From Polyangiaceae bacterium (lineage in GTDB: Bacteria > Myxococcota_A > Polyangia > Polyangiales > Polyangiaceae): 10,185 nt of DNA. Below, piece by piece: positions 1 to 5,813 of the stretch. Every line of letters begins with the position of its first letter. Position 1 is the stretch's first letter. The notes beneath the pieces are model-generated. The model saw nothing but the letters and a program-made list of their open reading frames with translations, did no database searches and was not told the origin of the DNA. The stretch spans positions 1 to 10,185 of the forward strand of contig JAICXU010000052.1 of assembly GCA_025934595.1 (NCBI GenBank). Direction: 5' to 3'. The translations under genes were made by a program, and so were the position numbers.

Positions 1-722
1 AGCGCACCGACGGCGAAATAAATGTCGGTGCGGGCATCGAGCGGACCGCCGACCGAGCTCACGCGCGTGCGCTCTCCGAGATCGTAGTGGACCGGCATGT
101 TGCCCGGCACCGGGTTCGGATAGCTGTCGGATTCCATGCGGCAACGTCCGGGTCCATACGCGAGCGCGCGCGCCTCGGACGCCGGCGAGAGATGCGAAGC
201 GTTGCCTTTCGCCGTCCAGCGTTTGTCGAGCTCGAAGTCGAGCCGCGCGACGTCGATGGCGAGGTTCGGTTGTCCGAACCAGATCGTTCCATCGGGGAGC
301 TTGCCGGTGTGACACGGCGCGCACGTTTCGGTCGCGAGCGTCGCGTCGATCGATCCGCGCTTCAATCCGATCGGCAGGTCGTCGTTCGGATCCGGAATGA
401 AGCCGAATTTCTCGAATTGGTTTCCGAAGAAATCAGGCTCCTCTTTCAAGACCTCGAGCAAAAAATCCACGGGCCACGCGCCGCCGGTTTCGCCGCCCCA
501 CGTGTCGTAGAGAAAATAATATTGGCCTTCCCAAAGCGGATCGCCCTTGTCGACGGCGTTCGCGACGGCGGGCTTCGGATAATTATCGACGGTGAACGTC
601 TTCGGTGGCGACGAGCTCGGAGCGGACGACGAGCTCGAGCTGCATGCGATGGCCGCCGCGGCGGACATGCCGCTCACGAGCATCGCCAAAGCGAGCGAAG
701 ACCTCCCCGCGAAATTCCGCAT
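1..722 (-). CDS. c-type cytochrome lipoprotein, partial (C-terminus off the left edge)
   Basis: Reading the minus strand from the ATG at 722 gives about 240 residues with no stop before the window edge. A signal peptide (residues 1-26, hydrophobic, ending in Ala-Ile-Ala) precedes Cys27. A Ser/Pro-rich tether (28-40) follows, so an exported lipoprotein is expected. A CxxCH haem c site, CAPCH, lies at residues 134-138. The segment before it, with its DPNDDLPIGLKR stretch (111-122), recalls the N-terminal half of di-haem cytochrome c peroxidase/RoxA-like proteins, whose second haem site would lie beyond the edge. That family link is my inference from remembered motifs; the haem site is seen directly. 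The likely role is electron transfer or a haem-dependent oxidation in the envelope. No strong ribosome binding site stands in front of the ATG; an in-frame TTG at 758 is a less likely start. The gene diverges from the small lipoprotein gene at 776, leaving 53 bases for both promoters. Confidence 0.85.
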   Translation of the reverse strand, partial: MRNFAGRSSLALAMLVSGMSAAAAIACSSSSSSAPSSSPPKTFTVDNYPKPAVANAVDKGDPLWEGQYYFLYDTWGGETGGAWPVDFLLEVLKEEPDFFGNQFEKFGFIPDPNDDLPIGLKRGSIDATLATETCAPCHTGKLPDGTIWFGQPNLAIDVARLDFELDKRWTAKGNASHLSPASEARALAYGPGRCRMESDSYPNPVPGNMPVHYDLGERTRVSSVGGPLDARTDIYFAVGA

Positions 723-775
723 GCCGGACGGTCTAGCCAGCTCACCCTGCTCGTGCAATAGGATTGGTCACCCCC

Positions 776-1225
776 ATGAACAATTTTGCCTCCCACGTGC
801 AGATTAAAATCGCATTCGGCATCGCCTCATTGGGCCTCGGCATCGCGATGGCGGCCTGCTCGTCCTCCTCGAGCACCTCGAATGGATCCGACGCCGGTTC
901 TGCGAGCGACGGATCGACGAGCGACGCGGCGAAAGGCGGCGATGGCGGCGGCTCCGGCGGTGATGCGGGCGGTGGCTGCGTTCCCGTCGGCGCCCCCGGA
1001 AATTCGAAAGGTGTCGGCAAGTACTGCACGACCGAAGGGCCGTGCGTCGGCAACAATCAGGCGACGTTTTGCGCGGTCATCGGCGGCGATCCCAACGAAG
1101 ATTTCTGCACGTTCGAATGCACACCGGTCGACGGCGGCGCGGATCCCTGCGGCGAAAACGCGTCGTGCGCGTGCGACCCGAGCAATCCCAGCCAATGCGG
1201 ATGCACGCCGCTCTCGTGTCAGTAA
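776..1225 (+). CDS. small cysteine-rich secreted lipoprotein, function unknown
   Basis: The product has 149 residues. A signal peptide ends in Ala-Met-Ala-Ala before Cys28, a normal lipobox, followed by a five-Ser run and a Gly/Asp/Ser-rich linker to about residue 67. The remaining half carries 12 cysteines in about 80 residues, some as C-x-C pairs near the end, which suggests a compact disulfide-bonded domain outside the cytoplasm. I do not recognise a named family; proteins of this layout are common among myxobacterial lipoproteins (background knowledge). ATG 776 is preferred. An AGGA at 760-763 lies 12 bases upstream, rather far, and an in-frame TTG at 764 directly abuts it, which is too close. 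The gene diverges from the cytochrome lipoprotein gene and ends 9 bases from the stop of the convergent LolB-like gene. A role linked to the cytochrome is possible but rests only on position. Confidence 0.8.
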   Translation: MNNFASHVQIKIAFGIASLGLGIAMAACSSSSSTSNGSDAGSASDGSTSDAAKGGDGGGSGGDAGGGCVPVGAPGNSKGVGKYCTTEGPCVGNNQATFCAVIGGDPNEDFCTFECTPVDGGADPCGENASCACDPSNPSQCGCTPLSCQ

Positions 1226-1234
1226 CGGCCGCGT

Positions 1235-2128
1235 CTACCGATCCGAGCACGTCACCGGCACCGTCGGCATTCCCGGCGGCGCGGGCTGCTTGAAGAGCCC
1301 CGGAGGGATCGGCGGATTCCACGTCACCTCGTCGTAACGAAACTGCACGTCTTCTTCCAGGCCCGGCACCTCGACGTGGATTTTGCGCGGCAGCTCCGCG
1401 TTGCATGTGGGGCCGCTCGGCGGGATCGGCGGATCGATCCCGTCCGGATCGACGCGCGGCTTCGCCATCGGCGCGGGCGAATGATCGTCGAGCTCCGCGT
1501 GATAGAGGACGAGGCCCTGCTGCTTCACGAGCACGTCGAGCACGCGGAGCCGTTGCTCTTGCCACGGCTTGTTCCAGTCCTCGTCGGTCGGCGCGAGATG
1601 AATTTCTTCGACCGCGTCGCGCGTGCCTTGGATGGTGACGACGTAGTAGCCGTGGCTGCTCCATGCGATCTGCATCGCGCCCTCGTCGGGCCCATTTCGC
1701 ACGAGCACCGGCGCTTGTCCGCGCAAGAGATCGACGAGCACGTGGCCCGGGATCGGCACCGTCGTGAGGCGGGCGATGTTGCACGCGCTCGCCGGCCCCA
1801 CGTAGAATTTTTTGTCGCGCAAATCCGAGAGGCCGAACGATTCGCCGTCGCTCGTGAGCGTCGCGATCGACGCGCCGAACGGGCTGACGATGTCCATGCG
1901 AATGTTCGCGGGCATCGTCACGATCAAGAGGAGGTCGCCGCGGATGCGACCCTCCTTGCCGAAGTGATCGATCTTCGCGCTCGCCTGCACGCCGTTGCAT
2001 CCGGCGGCGGTGGCGCGCATGCGCTCGATCGCCGCATGCGCATCCGGGATCGGCGACACCGGCGGCGCGCGACCGGGGCAGCCGCAGAGCGCGAACGGCG
2101 AGAGCAAGAGGAGAAGAGGAAGTCGCAT
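1235..2128 (-). CDS. LolB/DUF4292-like outer-membrane lipoprotein
   Basis: The product has 297 residues. A short Leu-rich signal peptide ends at Leu-Cys-Gly before Cys17, the likely lipidated residue; Cys15 is a less good lipobox match. The core (about 45-180) has the pattern of the LolA/LolB/DUF4292 half-barrel fold. An N-terminal 'iRgdl' strand (62-67) leads to 'MPANIRMDIVSPFG' (72-85), then a 'TSDGESF' turn (92-98) and a 'KKFYVG' strand (106-111). In the family this fold binds lipids or lipoprotein acyl chains, so an envelope lipid-handling role is inferred. A Pro/Asp-rich stretch (about 213-241) separates the core from a C-terminal part that includes a 'PGLFKQ' segment (276-281), like the strand ends of LolA-type proteins. 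The start ATG is 33 bases from the divergent Rsm22-like gene. True LolB, which receives lipoproteins from LolA, is only one possibility; a lineage-specific paralogue is as likely. The fold assignment is by motif recognition, not by a search. Confidence 0.8.
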   Translation of the reverse strand: MRLPLLLLLSPFALCGCPGRAPPVSPIPDAHAAIERMRATAAGCNGVQASAKIDHFGKEGRIRGDLLLIVTMPANIRMDIVSPFGASIATLTSDGESFGLSDLRDKKFYVGPASACNIARLTTVPIPGHVLVDLLRGQAPVLVRNGPDEGAMQIAWSSHGYYVVTIQGTRDAVEEIHLAPTDEDWNKPWQEQRLRVLDVLVKQQGLVLYHAELDDHSPAPMAKPRVDPDGIDPPIPPSGPTCNAELPRKIHVEVPGLEEDVQFRYDEVTWNPPIPPGLFKQPAPPGMPTVPVTCSDR

Positions 2129-2161
2129 CTCGGACGTTATGTACTAGTAGATTGAGCTCGA
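2129..2161. promoter_or_regulatory. short divergent intergenic region, AT-rich island
   Basis: These 33 bases separate two divergent start codons. They include an unusually AT-rich run for this genome (2137-2153) with TATGTA at 2138-2143 and the 8-bp palindrome TACTAGTA at 2142-2149. A -10 element could lie here for one of the genes, but no convincing -35 box is visible on either strand. The position so close to both start codons would imply very short leaders. Confidence 0.3.
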
Positions 2162-3397
2162 ATGAAGCTCCGCGGAAAGGTCCTCGTCGACGACGCTTGG
2201 CGAGCGCAGCTCGACGCGATCGCGGAGACGCGGGGATTTCCCGCATCTCATGACGTCGCCGACCTCGCGCGATGCGTGACGGCCGTCTCGCACGCGTACA
2301 ATCACGAAGGGCACGACGCGTCGGAAACGGTGAAAAAGGCGGACGCGTTGTCGGCACGGCTGTCGTTTTTCTTCGTGCGCGACATCGCAAAAGGGTGGGG
2401 CGCGACGCGGGAGCTCGCGGCCGCAGGTCTATTCGCGAAGCCATCGCTCAAGGTCCTCGATCTCGGGGCGGGCATCGGCGCGATGACGTGGGGTCTCGCG
2501 CATGCGCTCGCGGAGCATTCGCCGGCGTCGCGTTCGATCGACGCCGTGCTCTGCGACGCGGATGCCGAAGCGCTCGCGATCGCGAAGGCGGTCGCCGAAG
2601 AGCGCGCGAGCGTCGGTGACGTGAAGGTCGCGATTCGAACCGATCGGCAGCTCGCGCCGTTTTCGCCGTCGCTCGCGGGTGCTCCGTTCGATGTCGTCAT
2701 CGCCGGACAGCTTCTTTCGGAGCTCGATCGCGATCTCGAGCCCGCCGATCGCGTGAAGAAACACGTGCGTCTCGTGCGATCGTGGCTCGACGCGCTCGAG
2801 CCGGACGGCGCGCTCGTCCTCGTGGAGCCTGCGCTTCGTGATCGCACGCGCCATTTGCACGCGCTCCGAGACGCCCTCGCGGAAACGAAAGCGGCGACGA
2901 TCTTCGCGCCGTGCCTCCATGCGGCCGCGTGTCCGGCGCTCGTGCGCGAAGACGATTGGTGCGCGGAAAATCGCGCGATCGATCTGCCGTCGTGGCTCGT
3001 CCCCGTCGCACGTTCCGCGAGCCTCAGGTGGGAGGGGTCGACATTCAGCTATCTCGTCTTGCGACGCGACGACGTTTCGCTCGCGCGCATGGCGGCTTCG
3101 CATGGAGTACGGTTTCGCGCCGTGTCCGATGCGATCGTCACGAAAGGGAAATCGGAAATTTTTCTATGCGGTGTCATGCCCTCGAACGAAGGTGAGTCCG
3201 TGGGACGCGTCCGCGTCACGCGCCTCGACCGTCACGAAACACCTGAAAATCAAGCATGGAACGAGATCGCGCGCGGTGACCTCGTCGCCACGACACCTCC
3301 GCCGAAGCTGCGCGACGGCAGGCCCGGCGAAGCTCGCATCGACGCCGACACGCGGGTCGAGCCGATCGCGATCACGCGGGAGAGGAAGACCACGTGA
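2162..3397 (+). CDS. Rsm22/METTL17-family ribosome assembly protein (methyltransferase fold)
   Basis: The product has 411 residues. It has a helical N-terminal part, then a Rossmann methyltransferase domain with SAM motif I 'VLDLGAGIGAMT' (98-109), an acidic strand end 'LCDAD' (130-134) and 'DVVIAGQLLSEL' (177-188). Diagnostic for the Rsm22 family (mitochondrial Rsm22/METTL17 and bacterial relatives) is the APC-x5-CPAL-x5-DWC block: Cys251, Cys257 and Cys267. A 'FSYLVLRR' strand follows (295-302), then Cys336 in 'IFLCG'. In METTL17 four cysteines of this arrangement bind a 4Fe-4S cluster, so cluster binding is likely here. The family acts on small-subunit rRNA assembly; whether this protein methylates rRNA is open. 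A basic, Pro-containing C-terminal tail (350-411) follows. ATG 2162 has a weak TGAG at 2153-2156. The stop overlaps the thiE start in GTGA. It is the first gene of a three-gene operon. Confidence 0.88.
   Translation: MKLRGKVLVDDAWRAQLDAIAETRGFPASHDVADLARCVTAVSHAYNHEGHDASETVKKADALSARLSFFFVRDIAKGWGATRELAAAGLFAKPSLKVLDLGAGIGAMTWGLAHALAEHSPASRSIDAVLCDADAEALAIAKAVAEERASVGDVKVAIRTDRQLAPFSPSLAGAPFDVVIAGQLLSELDRDLEPADRVKKHVRLVRSWLDALEPDGALVLVEPALRDRTRHLHALRDALAETKAATIFAPCLHAAACPALVREDDWCAENRAIDLPSWLVPVARSASLRWEGSTFSYLVLRRDDVSLARMAASHGVRFRAVSDAIVTKGKSEIFLCGVMPSNEGESVGRVRVTRLDRHETPENQAWNEIARGDLVATTPPPKLRDGRPGEARIDADTRVEPIAITRERKTT
3381..3386 (+). promoter_or_regulatory. ribosome binding site of thiE
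   Basis: AGAGGA lies inside the end of the Rsm22-like gene, 7 bases before the GTG at 3394. It supports a GTG start for thiE and re-initiation by ribosomes that have just ended the upstream gene. Confidence 0.75.
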
Positions 3398-4020
3398 GGC
3401 TCCGCGGTCTCTACGCGATCGTCGATACCCGGTCGCTCGCCGCAAAAGCGATCGACCCGATCGCGTTCGCACGTGAGGTGCTCGCGGCGAGGCCCGCGGC
3501 GCTCCAGCTTCGAGCGAAGGACGAACGTGACGACGCGATCGTGAGGCTCGCGCGATTGCTCGTTACCCTCTGTCGCGAAGCGCACGTTCCCTTCGTGCTG
3601 AACGACCGCATCGATCTCGCGCGCGTGGTCGAATGCGAAATCGTGCATCTCGGACAACACGATGCGCCCGAGCTCGCTCGCGGTGTGCCGGTCGGAGTCT
3701 CGACGCACACGCCGGAGCAACTGCGTCGCGCGCTCGCTCTTCGACCCGCCTACGTCGCGTTCGGTCCGGTGTTCGCGACGTCGTCGAAAGAAAATCCGGA
3801 TCCCGTCGTGGGCCTCGAAGGTCTCGCGGCTGCGCGCGCGATCGTTCGCGCGAGCGAGGTCCCGGAGACTCCGCTCGTCGCCATCGGGGGAATTTCGCGC
3901 GAAAACGCCGAGAAAATCGCGGAATTTGCAGATGCCGGCGCGAGCATCGGCGCGCTCGTCACGACCGACGTCGCAGCTCGCGCACGTGCGCTCCACGCCG
4001 CGCTCGGAGGCGAATCGTGA
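3394..4020 (+). CDS. thiE: thiamine-phosphate synthase
   Basis: The product has 208 residues, the usual size for ThiE. It joins HMP pyrophosphate with the thiazole phosphate to give thiamine phosphate and pyrophosphate in the cytoplasm. Family motifs appear in order along the TIM barrel: 'QLRAKD' (38-43), 'FVLNDRIDLA' (67-76) with the metal-binding Asp71, 'VHLGQHD' (84-90) with the second acidic ligand Asp90, 'GVSTHT' (101-106), 'YVAFGPVFATSSK' (120-132) with the phosphate-contacting Lys132, and 'IGGI' (164-167). All key positions expected for activity are present. The GTG start is set by a 4-base GTGA overlap with the upstream Rsm22-like gene and a good Shine-Dalgarno sequence. The gene ends in another GTGA overlap with the next gene. 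No thiC, thiD, thiG or thiM gene and no visible TPP riboswitch accompany it, so it depends on thiamine genes elsewhere and is probably not controlled by TPP at this locus. Confidence 0.93.
   Translation: MRLRGLYAIVDTRSLAAKAIDPIAFAREVLAARPAALQLRAKDERDDAIVRLARLLVTLCREAHVPFVLNDRIDLARVVECEIVHLGQHDAPELARGVPVGVSTHTPEQLRRALALRPAYVAFGPVFATSSKENPDPVVGLEGLAAARAIVRASEVPETPLVAIGGISRENAEKIAEFADAGASIGALVTTDVAARARALHAALGGES
4006..4010 (+). promoter_or_regulatory. ribosome binding site of the gene after thiE
   Basis: A perfect GGAGG sits at the end of thiE, 6 bases before the GTG at 4017. It decides the start of the downstream gene, whose open frame otherwise extends far back into thiE. Confidence 0.8.
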
Positions 4021-4646
4021 GCTTCATCGTCACGACCGCCGCCGTCGCCATGGGGCTCGCCATGGGACGATGGCTCACGACCCGCGCCTTGCGAAACGCT
4101 CCCGCGAAGCCCGTCGCGAAGACGGCGAAGACGGGCGCCGTGGCGAGCGCCGAGAAAATATTTCCGTGGGATCGCTTCGCATGTCGCCTCGGCGACGTCA
4201 TCGTCCGGCAAGACGGCGCCGAAGCTTGGCTCGCGGGCGCGCTCGTGTTTTCCGAGGACGCGCCCGCCGCCGTGCTCTTCGTCGCGCCCGAAGCCAAGGT
4301 CGATCGCGCCGTGTTCTTGAGAGCGAAGCCGAGCACGGAGCTCGTGTGGCTTTCTCCGATCGCGGAGGACGCGTGGAAAGCGAGAGGCGCGGAGCCGCCG
4401 ACGTCGATCGAGCTCGAAGGCGAGCCTTTCGATCGCATTCGCCGGCTGCCGTTTCGTGTCGAGCGAATCGGCGAGGGGGCGCCCGACCTCGGGCCCGATG
4501 TGATCGTCGCCGAATACAAATCGCTGCGGAGCGAGGAAAAAAGGGTGATTTCGATTTCTGGCGCCGGTCACAGTCGCGCGTGGCGCGGCGAAAAAATCGA
4601 AGTGGACTCGTGCGACGTTCTTCCGAGCGGATCGCGCACGGTATGA
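4017..4646 (+). CDS. unknown membrane-anchored protein coupled to thiE
   Basis: The product has 209 residues and no family that I can name with confidence. Residues 2-20 form a hydrophobic segment followed by Arg (TTRAL), so it is probably an uncleaved N-terminal anchor. An Ala/Lys/Pro linker (26-47) leads to a soluble domain rich in short beta-type stretches, such as 'RLGDVIVR' (57-64) and 'AWLAGALVF' (70-78). This loosely recalls the GD...G pattern of DUF4178-like barrels, but the match is weak. Two Cys are present (56 and 199). The start is well supported: GTG overlaps the thiE stop as GTGA, with GGAGG 6 bases upstream. Gene order suggests co-expression with thiE and the Rsm22-like gene, but nothing in the sequence points to a thiamine or ribosome function. 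It ends 34 bases from the stop of convergent holB. Confidence 0.75.
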   Translation: MSFIVTTAAVAMGLAMGRWLTTRALRNAPAKPVAKTAKTGAVASAEKIFPWDRFACRLGDVIVRQDGAEAWLAGALVFSEDAPAAVLFVAPEAKVDRAVFLRAKPSTELVWLSPIAEDAWKARGAEPPTSIELEGEPFDRIRRLPFRVERIGEGAPDLGPDVIVAEYKSLRSEEKRVISISGAGHSRAWRGEKIEVDSCDVLPSGSRTV

Positions 4647-4680
4647 TCGCCAGCTTCGGACGCGTCGCTACGGGCGCGCG

Positions 4681-5721
4681 TCAGGCCGATCGCATCTTCA
4701 AGATCATCGATTCGACGACGAGCTGCGCTGCGCCGTTTTGCTCGAGCTCACCGACCGCCGTCAACGCGAGACGCGAGCGAGCTGCCGCGCGCGAGGCTCG
4801 CGAGTCGTTCGCTCCCGCGCGCGCCTTCGCTTCTTCGGCGTAGTGTCGCGCGAGCTCGGTGAGACGGGGGACGAGGACGTCCTTTTCTTTTTTCGCATCT
4901 TCGGCGAGCTCGAGACCCAGCATCGCATCCGGCGACTCCACCGCCTTTGCCGCGCGGGCCACGAACGCGTCTCGCTCGGCCCGATCTTCCGGATTCGCGA
5001 GCGAAAGCGCGCGAGATGCGCTGCCTTCGGCGAGCGCCGCGATCTTCGCGAGATCGACGCCATCGACGCCGCGCGCGCTCAAGATCTCCAGCAAGGTCGC
5101 GTCGGACAGCGACGCGAAATGCACGCGGAGCGTGCGCGACAAGATCGTGGGCAAGAGCGCGTCGGGCTGCGTGCTGATCAGCACGAAATGCGTGCGCGCT
5201 CCGGGCTCTTCCAGCGTTTTCAAGAGCGCATTCGCGGCCGAGATGCTGAGCTCCTCCGCGCGCCTGACGATGAACACCTTCGCGCGTCCTTCGTGCGGCG
5301 GAAACGCGGCACGCGCGAGGACGAGCGTGCGCACTTGATCGATCGAGAGCTCCGCGGTCTCCGGATTTTTTCTTCCGATCTGCGCGGGCTCGTACAGCGC
5401 GCGCTCGAGAACGACGACGTCCGGATGTCGCGACACGCCGTTCTTCGGGAGCACGCGCTCGCACGCCGAGCACGCGCCGCACGCTTGCCATGATCCTTCC
5501 GCGCGCCGTTCGCACTCGAGCGCTTGCGCGAGACCGAACGCAGCGAGCTCTTTCCCGACGCCGTCTTGTCCTTCGAAGAGATATGCGTGATGCACGCGTT
5601 CGGACGTCAACGCTCGCTGCAATGTTTCGAGGGGAGCGGATTGCGACTTCAGAGATGCGAGGAGCGAAGGCACGCGCGCGAGCCTAGTCGAAGGTCGCGT
5701 GTCGGATCGAGGTCGATCCAT
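4681..5721 (-). CDS. holB: DNA polymerase III delta prime subunit
   Basis: The product has 346 residues, close to the 334 of E. coli HolB. It is the AAA+ clamp-loader subunit that, with delta and tau/gamma, loads the sliding clamp during replication. Visible features are 'RVHHAYLFEGQDGVGKE' (42-58) with a P-loop that ends in KE instead of KS/KT, typical of the non-ATPase delta prime; zinc-module cysteines 70, 81, 84 and 87 followed by 'HPDVVVLE'; 'ANALLKTLEEPGARTHFVL' (163-181); and 'ILSRTLRVHF' (193-202). The last is the usual SRC motif with Thr for Cys and the arginine finger kept. ATG 5721 is chosen because the frame further upstream is low-complexity and lies opposite the GAF gene. An in-frame GTG at 5673 (330 residues) is a real alternative. 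Expected neighbours such as tmk are absent from the window. Confidence 0.92.
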   Translation of the reverse strand: MDRPRSDTRPSTRLARVPSLLASLKSQSAPLETLQRALTSERVHHAYLFEGQDGVGKELAAFGLAQALECERRAEGSWQACGACSACERVLPKNGVSRHPDVVVLERALYEPAQIGRKNPETAELSIDQVRTLVLARAAFPPHEGRAKVFIVRRAEELSISAANALLKTLEEPGARTHFVLISTQPDALLPTILSRTLRVHFASLSDATLLEILSARGVDGVDLAKIAALAEGSASRALSLANPEDRAERDAFVARAAKAVESPDAMLGLELAEDAKKEKDVLVPRLTELARHYAEEAKARAGANDSRASRAAARSRLALTAVGELEQNGAAQLVVESMILKMRSA

Positions 5722-5736
5722 CGTCGCGATCCATCG
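5714..5736. repeat. 10-bp direct repeat, two copies 13 bp apart
   Basis: CGATCCATCG occurs at 5714-5723 and again at 5727-5736, separated by TCG. The second copy is the core of a longer inverted repeat. The copies straddle the proposed holB start codon. Confidence 0.6.
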
Positions 5737-5741
5737 CGACG
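5722..5741. promoter_or_regulatory. perfect 20-bp inverted repeat between holB and the GAF gene (candidate operator)
   Basis: CGTCGCGAT (5722-5730) and ATCGCGACG (5733-5741) are perfect reverse complements separated by CC. The site directly abuts the holB ATG at 5721, or lies 49 bases upstream if the GTG at 5673 is used. It is about 70 bases before the GAF gene start. A dimeric regulator could bind here and control one or both genes. In holB mRNA it could also fold into a hairpin covering the start region. The structure is seen; the function is inferred. Confidence 0.5.
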
Positions 5742-5813
5742 TGTCCGATTCGCGCAACTCCACGGAAAAAAGAGCGCGATCGTCGTGGAATGCGGCTTGC
5801 TCTGAAGACGCCC

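Noticed and set aside
3200..3400. TPP riboswitch ahead of thiE
   Set aside because: The region is coding sequence of the Rsm22-like gene up to the GTGA overlap, and no THI-box-like segment was recognised.
3633..4016. Open frame extending the gene after thiE back into thiE
   Set aside because: It is an Arg/Ser-rich shadow of thiE; GGAGG and the GTGA overlap set the start at 4017.
4647..4680. GACGCG/CGCGTC hairpin between the convergent unknown gene and holB
   Set aside because: Six-base stem with a 12-base loop and no T run; normal for G+C-rich DNA.
4643..4843. Open frame starting in an ATGA overlap after the unknown gene, as if a fourth operon member
   Set aside because: The overlap is suggestive, but nearly all of the frame lies antisense to the end of holB and the protein is Ala/Arg/Ser-rich with no family features. 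No Shine-Dalgarno sequence is visible.
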